A DNA stretch of 64,000 nucleotides, taken from assembly GCA_024508915.1 (NCBI GenBank), contig JANINR010000146.1:30018-94017 (forward strand). Reading direction: 5' to 3'. The position numbers and the translations under genes were made by a program. The notes under the pieces are model-generated. The model was not told where the DNA came from. It was given only the letters and a program-made list of their open reading frames with translations, and did no database searches. Shown one piece after another: positions 9,069-18,028 of the stretch (positions are counted from its first letter, which is position 1; every line of letters starts with the position of its first letter). This DNA is from Lysobacteraceae bacterium. GTDB taxonomy: Bacteria; Pseudomonadota; Gammaproteobacteria; Xanthomonadales; Xanthomonadaceae.

Positions 9069-10094
9069 TCATTTCGAGATTGGCACATAGTCGTCAGGAA
9101 AGGGCAACATCAAGGTCTCGCCCCACTGAGGGAACTCTTTGTCGAGACGCGCCATGAACACTTGCCAGTTGTCTGAGTATTTCATCAGCATCACTACGGC
9201 GGCCAGGTGCTCCTTCAACTTTGGGTGGCCAACCTGTTCAGTCAGCCGCTGAAAAAGCTTGTGCTTGAGCCGCCCTTTGTCGTTACGCGGAGTCAGCCGA
9301 TTGAGCTCATTCCACACACCCGGCGCGAGTCGCTTATAAACGATATTGTTGGTCCAATGTCCGATTACTCCTGGTCGGCCACTACCCGCGTCGTAGCTCC
9401 AATTATTTAACCGATAGATTTGTTCGTAGAACTGCGATGGAAACGTGCTAATCCATGGACGCAATTCTTTCGCCACAAATTTTTCGAGAATCTTTGCCAG
9501 GGCATCGCGCTGACGTATGTCCTGATACCCAGTGGCTTCATCGACCAACGCGATAATGCCAACCGTGGCGAATCCATGCTGAAGAACGGCAGCCCTCTGA
9601 GCTAGTCGTGCCAAGCGTCGATCAAGCACGCCTTGCTGTTGCGCATCGATTAGCACTGCGCAGAGATCTGGAAGTATCGTTGCTTCGTACCCGTCCGCCG
9701 GGTTACCGCCATGGGGCGGAATAAAGCGAATCGGAGAATTTGCGCGCGCCGCTAACCCTTTGACATCTATCCCCTTCTCCGCCAATCGCTCCATCAATTC
9801 GACGATTTTGCGCGCGCCGCTTTTCCCTCCGCCCTCGGAAAGACCAATGCCGCTCTGAAGTCCGCGTTGCGCGAGGACACGAGTGCCGTCAGCAAGCACG
9901 TAGCAGGGAATCTCGATATTGCCGATCGCCAGGGGGCGGTCAGCAGCTCCGTAGGCAGCAAGAAGGGGAACCGACTTCCCCTCATTAGCCCACTTCGTCA
10001 GCGCACCCAGACGAGCGATGTCTGATCGCTGTTTGGCCGTCAGGCTACTCGCCCGAGCCTCTCCCCCCTTGGATTGCTTGTTTTTGACAGCCAT
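9069..10094 (-). CDS. P63C domain-containing protein (mobile-element associated)
   Basis: IALVDEATGYQDIRQRDALAKILEKFVAKELRPWISTFPSQFYEQIYRLNNW...RPGVIGHWTNNIVYKRLAPGVWNELNRLTPRNDKGRLKHKLFQRLT...GHPKL; start at MAVKNKQ chosen for the GGGGA RBS-like sequence. Confidence 0.85.
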   Translation of the reverse strand: MAVKNKQSKGGEARASSLTAKQRSDIARLGALTKWANEGKSVPLLAAYGAADRPLAIGNIEIPCYVLADGTRVLAQRGLQSGIGLSEGGGKSGARKIVELMERLAEKGIDVKGLAARANSPIRFIPPHGGNPADGYEATILPDLCAVLIDAQQQGVLDRRLARLAQRAAVLQHGFATVGIIALVDEATGYQDIRQRDALAKILEKFVAKELRPWISTFPSQFYEQIYRLNNWSYDAGSGRPGVIGHWTNNIVYKRLAPGVWNELNRLTPRNDKGRLKHKLFQRLTEQVGHPKLKEHLAAVVMLMKYSDNWQVFMARLDKEFPQWGETLMLPFPDDYVPISK

Positions 10095-10105
10095 TGGAAT
10101 CCCCA

Positions 10106-10156
10106 TGCTTGCTATGCAAGCAGATCATATGCTTGCATAACATATAAAGCAAGCAT
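10106..10156. promoter_or_regulatory. Two palindromes (TGCTTGC/GCAAGCA) upstream of the P63C gene
   Basis: TGCTTGC-TAT-GCAAGCA (10106-10122) and ATGCTTGC-N12-GCAAGCAT (10129-10156). Confidence 0.6.
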
Positions 10157-10276
10157 GCCCCGGGATTCGACTAGTGAAAAATCCTGCGAGACTCTAGGCC
10201 CCACGCGGGTTCTAGCCGCCCCAGTTGCGAAAAAGACTCGACCTAAGCCGTTGATCCTGCGGCGCGAGAGACCGCC

Positions 10277-10321
10277 CTGTTAATCAGGGGGTCGTTGGTT
10301 CGAGTCCAACTTCGGGCGCCA
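10277..10321 (+). repeat. attR: duplicated 3' end of tRNA-Asn
   Basis: Exact copy of 8100-8144; no tRNA 5' half precedes it. Confidence 0.92.
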
Positions 10322-10336
10322 AGCATTTCCCAGCAC

Positions 10337-10360
10337 AAGGCCGCGCATGTCGCGGCCTTT
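10337..10360 (+). terminator. Probable ancestral tRNA-Asn terminator
   Basis: aaggccgcgcatgtcgcggccttt followed by gctttt. Confidence 0.6.
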
Positions 10361-10493
10361 GCTTTTGCGGCCCCCGGGCGTGACCTTCGACACCCCCTGA
10401 CCCGCCGCCCCAAGGGCTAGAGTCGCCGGACGCCTCCGGCCGGAGGCCGCCGTGCCGGCTCCCGGTGCGGAACCCGATCCCCGGAGCCCTTTC

Positions 10494-12596
10494 GTGAGCA
10501 CCAGACCGCACGTCCTTGCGTTGACCGTCGCCATCGCCGCCGCCCTCGTCGGCTGCAAGCAGCAGGAAGCTGCCGCGCCCGCCGCCGATGCCGCGAAGAA
10601 GGCGCCGGCTCCCGTCGCCGCCGAGCTCCCGCCGACCGCCGCGTTCTCCATCGCCGATCTCGACACGAGCAAGAACGTGTGCGACGACCTGTCGGCGTTC
10701 GTGAACGACAAGTGGCTCGCCGCGCACCCGGTGCCGTCCGACCGCACGACGTGGGGCAGCTTCGAGATGCTCGACGAGCGTTCGGAAGCGGCCAGCAGGA
10801 ACATCGCCGAAGCCGCCGCGGCGGACAAGAACGCCTCGGGCGTCGCCAAGCTCGTCGGCGACTTCTACGCGACCGGCCTCGACGAAGCGGCGATCAACGC
10901 CGCCGGGCTGAAGCCGATCCAGCCGATGCTGGACCGCATCGACGCGATCAAGGCGCCCGCGGACGTGGCGCAGTACCTGCGCGACGAATTCGCGGCGGGC
11001 CGCGGCGAAGTGTTCAACTTCTTCGGCGAGGCCGACTTCAAGGACTCGTCCACGGTGATCGGCTACGCCTACCAGGGCGGCCTGGCGCTGCCCGAGAAGG
11101 CCTACTACCTCGAGGACGGCAAGGACGGGGAATACCGGAAGATCCGCGACGCCTACGTCGCCCACGTCAGCAAGCAGCTGCAGAACGCCGGCGTCGCCAA
11201 GGACACCGCGGACAAGCAGGCCGCCGACGTGCTCGCGTTCGAGACGCGCCTGGCGAAGGCGTCGATCTCGCGCATCGAGATGCGCGACCCGAAGAACCAG
11301 TACCACTTCGTGACCGTCGCCGACGCGGACAAGTCCGCGAAGAACTTCCCCTGGGCGGAGTTCCTGAAGTCGCAGGGCCTCTCGGCCGAGGGCTTCTCGC
11401 TGTCGCAGCCGAAGTTCTTCGCCGAAGTCGACAGGATGATCGGCGACGTGCCGGTCGACCAGTGGCAGGCCTACCTGCGCATCAACGCCATCGACGGCAT
11501 GGCGCCGTACCTGGCCGACACCTTCGCCAACGAGCGCTTCGACTTCTTCAACAAGACGCTGCGCGGCCAGAAGGAGCAGAAGCCGCGCTGGAAGCGCGTG
11601 CTCGACGCCACCGAGGGCAACGTCGGCGAGGCGCTGGGCCAGATGTACGTCAAGCAGTACTTCCCGGCCGAATCCAAGGCCGCGATGGAGAAGCTCGTCG
11701 ACAACCTGCGCGCCTCGCTCAAGGCCCGCCTCGAGCAGCTCGACTGGATGAGCGCCGAGACCAAGGCCAAGGCCGTCGAGAAGTGGAACAGCTTCATGCC
11801 CAAGATCGGCTACCCCGAGAAGTGGCGCAGCTGGGACGGCCTGGCGACCTCGCGCGAAGGCTACGCGCAGAACGCGCTCGCGGCCGCGAAGTTCAACCGC
11901 GACTGGCAGTACGGCAAGATCGGGAAGCCCGTGGACCGCACCGAGTGGGGCATGACCCCGCAGACGGTCAACGCCTACTACAACCCGTCGATGAACGAGA
12001 TCGTGTTCCCGGCCGCGATCCTGCAGCCGCCGTTCTTCGACCCGAAGGCGGACCCGGCGCTCAACTACGGCGGCATCGGCGCGGTCATCGGCCACGAGAT
12101 GCTGCACGGCTACGACGACCAGGGCAGCCAGTTCGACGCCAAGGGCAACTTCGCCAACTGGTGGCAGGACGCGGACCGCAAGGGCTTCGAGGCGCGCACG
12201 AAGAAGCTGGTGCAGCAGTTCGACGACTACACCTCGATCGACGGGCTGCACGTCAAGGGACAGCTGACGCTGGGCGAGAACATCGCCGACCTCGGCGGCC
12301 TGACGGTGGCCTACGACGCCCTGCAGAAGGCGCTGGCCGACGCCGGCAAGTCGCCGGGCGAGAAGATCGACGGCTATACCCAGGACCAGCGCTTCTTCCT
12401 CAACTGGGCCACGGTGTGGCGCCGCAACTTCAACCCGGAAGAGCTGAAGGTGCGGCTGAACACCGACCCGCACGCGCCGGCGAACTTCCGCGCGATCGGC
12501 GCGCCCTCGAACATGCCGGCGTTCGCGACGGCGTTCCAGTGCAAGCCGGGCGACGCGATGGTGCGGGCGGACGACAAGCGCGTCGTCATCTGGTAA
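10494..12596 (+). CDS. M13 family metallopeptidase (PepO/neprilysin-like) lipoprotein
   Basis: GTG start; lipobox AALVGC; NAYYNPSMNEIVFPAAILQPPFFD, GHEMLHGYDDQG, GENIADLGG. Confidence 0.93.
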   Translation: MSTRPHVLALTVAIAAALVGCKQQEAAAPAADAAKKAPAPVAAELPPTAAFSIADLDTSKNVCDDLSAFVNDKWLAAHPVPSDRTTWGSFEMLDERSEAASRNIAEAAAADKNASGVAKLVGDFYATGLDEAAINAAGLKPIQPMLDRIDAIKAPADVAQYLRDEFAAGRGEVFNFFGEADFKDSSTVIGYAYQGGLALPEKAYYLEDGKDGEYRKIRDAYVAHVSKQLQNAGVAKDTADKQAADVLAFETRLAKASISRIEMRDPKNQYHFVTVADADKSAKNFPWAEFLKSQGLSAEGFSLSQPKFFAEVDRMIGDVPVDQWQAYLRINAIDGMAPYLADTFANERFDFFNKTLRGQKEQKPRWKRVLDATEGNVGEALGQMYVKQYFPAESKAAMEKLVDNLRASLKARLEQLDWMSAETKAKAVEKWNSFMPKIGYPEKWRSWDGLATSREGYAQNALAAAKFNRDWQYGKIGKPVDRTEWGMTPQTVNAYYNPSMNEIVFPAAILQPPFFDPKADPALNYGGIGAVIGHEMLHGYDDQGSQFDAKGNFANWWQDADRKGFEARTKKLVQQFDDYTSIDGLHVKGQLTLGENIADLGGLTVAYDALQKALADAGKSPGEKIDGYTQDQRFFLNWATVWRRNFNPEELKVRLNTDPHAPANFRAIGAPSNMPAFATAFQCKPGDAMVRADDKRVVIW

Positions 12597-12669
12597 GCAG
12601 GCTCCGGGCGCGCGCGGCGCATCGCCGCGCGCGCCTTCTTTTTCCGACATCCGTCCAGGGGAACACTCG

Positions 12670-14781
12670 ATGAACCGCAATCCGCTCAAGCCGGCGGCGC
12701 TCGCCGCCGCGCTCGCCACCACCCTCGCCCTCGGCGCCTGCAAGCAGGAGGCCGCTCGCGCCGCCGACGCAGGCGCCGGCAAGGCCGCTCCCGCCAAGGC
12801 CGCCTATGCGCTCGACGAGGCGAAGCTGCCGCCGGTCATCCGCTTCCAGGCGTCGGACCTCGACGCCAACGGCAACGCCTGCAAGGACTTCGGCGCCTAC
12901 GTCAACGGCAAGTGGCTCGCGGCCAACGAGATCCCGGGCGATCGCTCCTCGTGGGGCGCGTTCGACATGCTGGCCGAGCGCTCGCTCGCCGTCCGCCACC
13001 AGCTGGCGGAGCAAGCCGCGGCGCGCCAGGGCGCGAGCGGCATCGACAAGATCGTCGGCGACTTCTACGCCACCGGCATGGACCAGGCGAAGATCGACGC
13101 GCAGGGCATCGCGCCGCTGCAGCCCCGCCTCGACGCGATCGCGGCGATCGCCGACCAGGCCGCCCTCGCCGACTACCTGCGCGCCTCCGCCGCGAAGGGC
13201 GAGAACGTCCTGTTCGACTTCGGCCCCGAGGCCGACTTCAAGAACTCGTCGATGAACATCGCCTACGCCACGCAGGGCGGCCTCGGCCTTCCCGACCGCG
13301 GCTACTACTTCGACGCGGACAAGAAGGACAAGCTCGAGGCCTATCGCAGGCACGTCGCGAAGGTCCTGGAGCTGTCGGGCACCGCCGCCGCGGACGCCGC
13401 GAAGCAGGCCGACGCCGTCGTCGCCTTCGAGACGCGCCTCGCCAGGGCGTCGAAGTCGAGCGAGGAGCTCTCGCGCGACGTGTCGCTCTACTACAACCCG
13501 GTGTCGCCCGCCGACGCCGACAGGCTGACGCCGAACTTCCCGTGGACGAAGTTCTTCGAGTCGCAGGGCATCGCGACGCCGGCGACGTTCTCGCTGGCGA
13601 TGCCCGCGTTCCACCAGGAAGTGAGCGCGATGCTCGCGGCCGTGCCGCTCGACGACTGGAAGTCGTACCTGCGCTTCCATACCGTCGACGATGCGTCGCC
13701 TTTCCTCGCCGACGCCTTCGCGCAGGAGAACTACGAGTTCTACGGCAAGGCGATGCGCGGCCAGAAGGAGCAGAAGGCGCGCTGGAAGCGCGTGCTCGGC
13801 GCGATCGAGGAGAACGCCGGCGAGGCCTTCGGCCAGATGTACGTCGACGTGGCCTTCCCCGCCGACTCCAAGGCGCGGATGGAGCAGCTGGTGCAGAACC
13901 TGCGCACCGCGCTCAAGGCGCGCATCGAGAAGCTCGACTGGATGAGCGACGAGACCAAGGCGAAGGCGATCGCCAAGTGGGAGAGCTTCACCCCGAAGAT
14001 CGGCTACCCCGACAAGTGGCGCGACTGGTCCGGCCTGTCGACGTCGCGCGACAGCTACATCGGCAACGTCCTCGCCGCGAACGAGTTCAACTACAAGTGG
14101 CAGCTCGGCAAGATCGGCAAGCCGGTCGACAAGACCGAGTGGACGATGAGCCCGCAGACGGTCAACGCCTACTACAACCCGCTGCAGAACGAGATCGTGT
14201 TCCCCGCGGCGATCCTGCAGCCGCCGTTCTTCGACCCGAAGGCCGACGACGCCCTCAACTACGGCGGCATCGGCGCGGTGATCGGCCACGAGATGACGCA
14301 CGGCTACGACGACCAGGGCAGCCGCTTCGGCCCGACCGGCAACTTCGAGAACTGGTGGACCGACGCCGACGCCAAGGGCTTCATGGCCCGCACCGACAAG
14401 CTCGTGCAGCAGTTCAGCGGCTACGAGGCGCTGCCGGGCTTGAAGGTGAACGGCAAGCTGACCCTGGGCGAGAACATCGCCGACCTCGGCGGCCTGGCCA
14501 CGGCCTACGATGCGATGAAGATGGCGGCCGGCGACACCCCGGACCCGATGATCGACGGGCTGAGCCGCGACCAGCGCTTCTTCATCAACTGGGAAACGGT
14601 GTGGCGCGACAAGATGGCGCCCGACTACCTCAAGGTGATCGTGAACACCAATCCGCACGCCCCCGGCGAGTTCCGCGCGATCGGCGCGCCCTCGAACCTG
14701 CCGGCCTTCGCGGCGGCGTTCCAGTGCAAGGCGGGCGACGCCATGGTGCGGGCGGACGACAAGCGCGTCGTCATCTGGTAG
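12670..14781 (+). CDS. M13 family metallopeptidase lipoprotein (second tandem paralog)
   Basis: ALGACKQE lipobox; NAYYNPLQNEIVFPA, GHEMTHGYDDQG, GENIADLGG. Confidence 0.94.
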   Translation: MNRNPLKPAALAAALATTLALGACKQEAARAADAGAGKAAPAKAAYALDEAKLPPVIRFQASDLDANGNACKDFGAYVNGKWLAANEIPGDRSSWGAFDMLAERSLAVRHQLAEQAAARQGASGIDKIVGDFYATGMDQAKIDAQGIAPLQPRLDAIAAIADQAALADYLRASAAKGENVLFDFGPEADFKNSSMNIAYATQGGLGLPDRGYYFDADKKDKLEAYRRHVAKVLELSGTAAADAAKQADAVVAFETRLARASKSSEELSRDVSLYYNPVSPADADRLTPNFPWTKFFESQGIATPATFSLAMPAFHQEVSAMLAAVPLDDWKSYLRFHTVDDASPFLADAFAQENYEFYGKAMRGQKEQKARWKRVLGAIEENAGEAFGQMYVDVAFPADSKARMEQLVQNLRTALKARIEKLDWMSDETKAKAIAKWESFTPKIGYPDKWRDWSGLSTSRDSYIGNVLAANEFNYKWQLGKIGKPVDKTEWTMSPQTVNAYYNPLQNEIVFPAAILQPPFFDPKADDALNYGGIGAVIGHEMTHGYDDQGSRFGPTGNFENWWTDADAKGFMARTDKLVQQFSGYEALPGLKVNGKLTLGENIADLGGLATAYDAMKMAAGDTPDPMIDGLSRDQRFFINWETVWRDKMAPDYLKVIVNTNPHAPGEFRAIGAPSNLPAFAAAFQCKAGDAMVRADDKRVVIW

Positions 14782-14919
14782 CGCCGCGCGACCGTCCCGC
14801 GCTGCATGGAAGGCCCGGCTCCCGCCGGGCCTTTCCTTTTTCGCGAAACGCGGCGCCGTTCACGGTATCCGCGCAACCCGTTGCTACACTCGCCGGGCCC
14901 TTCCAACGGACCTTCCGGA

Positions 14920-16935
14920 ATGCCGAAACTGCGTGCGCTCGCGCTCTCCATCGGATTCGCCGCCGCGGCGGCGCTGCTCGCATCCCCGCAAGCCGGCGCC
15001 GCGAAGAAGAAGGCCGCGCCGAAGAAGCCCGCGATCGCACCCGCCTGCCAGGACTTCTACGGCCAGGCCAACGCGGATTGGCTCAAGGCCAACCTGTTGA
15101 TATCCGGCAGCGGCATGCAGTCGGCGTTCGCCCAGCTCGCGGAACGCGCGCACCAGCAGCAGGTCGACCTGCTCGACGAGGACATGCGCAGCGCGCAGGG
15201 CGGCGTCGCCAAGCTGCTGGGCGATTTCTGGGCGAGCGGCCTGGACGAAGCGGCGGTGGAACGCGACGGCGCCACCCCGATCGCGCCCCTGCTCTCGCGC
15301 ATCGATTCGATCCGCCGCACGAAGGACGTGCCCGCCGCGATCGCGGCCCTGCACCAGGTCGGGATCCCGGTGCTGTTCAACTTCGGCCCGGACGTGGACC
15401 TCGACGACCTCGACCGCCACCTCGGCTATTTCAGCCAGGGCGGGCTCGGCCTGCCTGACCCGGCGTACTACACGCGCACCGACGCGGACGCGAAGGCGCT
15501 GTTCGACCGCTACCGCGACTACGTGGGCAAGCTGCTCACGCTCGCCGGCAGCAAGCCGCAGCAGCTGCAGGCCGACGTGCAGGCCGTCATCGACCTCGAG
15601 ACCCGCATCGCCCAGGCCTCGCGCCCGCTGACGCTGCTGCGCGATCCGCGCGACAACTACGCGCCGCTGGCGGTGGCGGGCCTCGACCGGCAATTCCGCA
15701 ACCTGCAGCTGCAGGCGTTCCTGCAGGCGCAGGGCGTGGCCGACGACAGCGTTTCGCTGGCCGACCCGCGCCTGTTCGCGCAGCTCGACGCGCTGGTCGC
15801 CGGCCTGAAGCCGGCGCAGTGGAAAGCCTACCTGCGCTACCAGGTCGCCGCGGCGATGGCGCCCTACCTGTCGAAGGCCTGGCGCGACGTGGACTTCGCC
15901 TTCCGCGGCGCGGTCCTGCGCGGCGACACCGCGCCGCCGCCGCGCCGCGAGCAGGTGCTGGCGGCGATGAACCTCGCGGCCGGCCCGATGCTCGGCCACG
16001 AGTACGCCGGACGCTACCTGCCCGCCGACAGTCGCGCGCGAGCGCAGGAGATCGCGGTGCAGGTGCGGGACGCGCTCGGCCGCGGCATCGAGCGCGCCGC
16101 GTGGATGTCGCCGGCGACGCGCGAGCAGGCGAAGGCCAAGCTGGCGCAGCTCAAGATCGAGATCGGCGTGCCCGCGCGCGACCTCGATTACACCGTGCAG
16201 CCGATGGGACGCGGCAGCTTCGGCGGCAACATGCTGATCGCCTCGACCTGGCGCCATCGCGAGGAGATGAAGCGCATCGGCCGCGGCAACGCCGACCGGC
16301 GCTGGCCGGTGCTGCCGCAGCAGCCGGCGCTGGCCTACGACCCGGCGCAGAACCGCCTGATCGTGACCGCCGCGATGCTGCAGGCGCCGGTGCTGGACAT
16401 GGCGCGCGACAACGCCGCCAACTACGGCGCATTCGGCGCCCTCGTCGGGCACGAGCTCACGCACGGCTTCGACGCGGCGGGCCGCAACATCGATGCGACC
16501 GGCAAGGTGCGCGACTGGTGGACGCCGGCCGACGCCGCCGCGTGGGACGCCGTGCTCTCCGCCCTGTCCGTGCAGTACGGCGCCTATCCGTGGCCCGGGG
16601 TTCCCGGCACCTTCGTGGCCGGCGGGCAGACGCGCGCGGAGAACGCGGCCGACCTCGGCGGCGTCGAGCTCGCGCTCGATGCGCTGCTCGCCGCGCAGCC
16701 GGGCGTCGCCGCGCCGGCGAAGCAGGCGTTCTACCAGGGATGGGCGCGCCTGTGGCCGCAGCAGATGTCGGTGGACGTCGCGCAACGCCTCGCCGCCACG
16801 GACGTGCATGCGCCCGGGCAGTGGCGGGCGAACGGTCCGCTCGCGAACGACCCCGGCTTCGGTTCGGCGTTTTCCTGCAAGCCCGGCACGCCGATGCAGC
16901 GCGCCGCGCCCCAGCAGGTCAAGGTCTGGCGGTAG
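14920..16935 (+). CDS. M13 family metallopeptidase (third, divergent paralog)
   Basis: MPKLRALALSIGFAAAAALLASPQAGA signal peptide; GHELTHGFDAAG, ENAADLGG; NAYY-like segment altered to LAYDPAQNRLIVTA. Confidence 0.9.
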   Translation: MPKLRALALSIGFAAAAALLASPQAGAAKKKAAPKKPAIAPACQDFYGQANADWLKANLLISGSGMQSAFAQLAERAHQQQVDLLDEDMRSAQGGVAKLLGDFWASGLDEAAVERDGATPIAPLLSRIDSIRRTKDVPAAIAALHQVGIPVLFNFGPDVDLDDLDRHLGYFSQGGLGLPDPAYYTRTDADAKALFDRYRDYVGKLLTLAGSKPQQLQADVQAVIDLETRIAQASRPLTLLRDPRDNYAPLAVAGLDRQFRNLQLQAFLQAQGVADDSVSLADPRLFAQLDALVAGLKPAQWKAYLRYQVAAAMAPYLSKAWRDVDFAFRGAVLRGDTAPPPRREQVLAAMNLAAGPMLGHEYAGRYLPADSRARAQEIAVQVRDALGRGIERAAWMSPATREQAKAKLAQLKIEIGVPARDLDYTVQPMGRGSFGGNMLIASTWRHREEMKRIGRGNADRRWPVLPQQPALAYDPAQNRLIVTAAMLQAPVLDMARDNAANYGAFGALVGHELTHGFDAAGRNIDATGKVRDWWTPADAAAWDAVLSALSVQYGAYPWPGVPGTFVAGGQTRAENAADLGGVELALDALLAAQPGVAAPAKQAFYQGWARLWPQQMSVDVAQRLAATDVHAPGQWRANGPLANDPGFGSAFSCKPGTPMQRAAPQQVKVWR

Positions 16936-16988
16936 AGCCGACCATGGGTCGGCTGATTCCGGGTGGGCCGACCATGGGTCGGCTCTAC
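16932..16988. repeat. REP-like dimer with terminal GTAG/CTAC (SMAG-type)
   Basis: GTAGAGCCGACCATGGGTCGGCT gattccgggtg GGCCGACCATGGGTCGGCTCTAC. Confidence 0.75.
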
Positions 16989-16990
16989 GA

Positions 16991-17650
16991 TCAGCGGACG
17001 ATGCGCGGGCGCTGCGGGCCGCCGCGTCCGAACGGCGGCTGCCCGCGCCAGTAGCGGATCAGCAGCCAGCCGAACAGCATGCCGCCCAGGTGCGCGAAGT
17101 GCGCGACGCCGGGCTGCAGGCCGGTGAAGCCGAGCAGCAGCTCGATCGCGCCATAGACGATCACCAGCGTGCGCGCCCGCATCGGGATCGGCGGGATGAG
17201 CAGCATCACGCGCTGGTTCGGGAACAGCATGCCGTAGGCGAGCAGCAGGCCGAACACGCCGCCCGACGCGCCCACCGTCGGGTACGCACCGCCGCCCTGC
17301 GCCACGGCCCAGGAGCCCACCGCCAGCTGGCACAGGCCCGCGCCGACGACGCAGGCGAAGAAGTAGGCGAGGAAGCGGCGCTGTCCCCAGGTGTACTCGA
17401 GCGGCGCGCCGAACATCAGCAGCGCGAGCATGTTGAAGCCGACGTGCGCGAAGCTGCCGTGCAGGAACGCGTAGGTCACCAGCTGCCACGGCAGGAACAG
17501 CGTGGATGCGCCGAACGGGCTCGCGTCGCCGCCCAGCGGCCACAGCATGAACGCCGCGAACGCAGGGTCGCCGACCAGCTGCTGCAGCAGGAACACGACG
17601 CCGTTGGCGATCAGCAGCGCCTTGGTGACGGGGGGGATATTGGAAAACAT
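16991..17650 (-). CDS. Rhomboid family intramembrane serine protease
   Basis: FLHGSFAHVGFNMLAL, VGASGGVFGLLLAYG (GxSG), HFAHLGGMLFGW. Confidence 0.95.
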   Translation of the reverse strand: MFSNIPPVTKALLIANGVVFLLQQLVGDPAFAAFMLWPLGGDASPFGASTLFLPWQLVTYAFLHGSFAHVGFNMLALLMFGAPLEYTWGQRRFLAYFFACVVGAGLCQLAVGSWAVAQGGGAYPTVGASGGVFGLLLAYGMLFPNQRVMLLIPPIPMRARTLVIVYGAIELLLGFTGLQPGVAHFAHLGGMLFGWLLIRYWRGQPPFGRGGPQRPRIVR

Positions 17651-17677
17651 CGTGCGCCAATGATACCGGCCGGGCGG

Positions 17678-18028
17678 TCAGCGCGGCGCCCAGACCTCGG
17701 CGTCCATGTCGAAGCCGGCGGCGGCTGCCAGCCGCACGCGCCCCTTGTCCACCTTCACGCCTTCGGCCGTCAGCCGGCGGGCCTGCTCGCGGTGGCCCTT
17801 CGAGCCGGCGGGGAACGCGATGCGGCCATCCGCCCGCAACACGCGGTGCCACGGCAGGGCGGGATCGGTGTTGCCGGCGAGGACCTTCGCCGCCAGCCGC
17901 GCCCGGCCCGGCAGCCCGGCGCGGCGCGCGACCTCGCCGTAGGCGGCCACCTGGCCGCGCGGGATCGCCCGCACGGCCGCGAGGATGCGTTGTTCCGGCG
18001 AATCGCCCGCCGTCAGGTCCACCCCATC
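17678..18028 (-). CDS. Alkyltransferase-like (ATL) protein, MGMT family, active-site Cys replaced by Trp
   Basis: RGQVAAYGEVARRAGLPGRARLAAKVLAGNTDPALPWHRVLRADGRIAFP; PWHR instead of PCHR; GTG start inferred. Confidence 0.85.
   Translation of the reverse strand, partial: DGVDLTAGDSPEQRILAAVRAIPRGQVAAYGEVARRAGLPGRARLAAKVLAGNTDPALPWHRVLRADGRIAFPAGSKGHREQARRLTAEGVKVDKGRVRLAAAAGFDMDAEVWAPR

Larger units (their letters stand above)
8100..10321. mobile_element. Integrase-less genomic islet integrated in the 3' end of tRNA-Asn
   Basis: Perfect 45-bp direct repeats of the tRNA-Asn 3' end at 8100-8144 and 10277-10321; visibly AT-richer interior with TA and P63C genes. Confidence 0.88.

Noticed and set aside
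10277-10321. Second tRNA-Asn gene
   Set aside because: Only the 3' 45 bp are present with no D-arm or 5' acceptor strand; it is an att duplication, not a gene.
10284-12797. 837-aa minus-strand ORF opposite the first M13 peptidase
   Set aside because: Shadow ORF; the plus strand encodes a well-conserved M13 peptidase.
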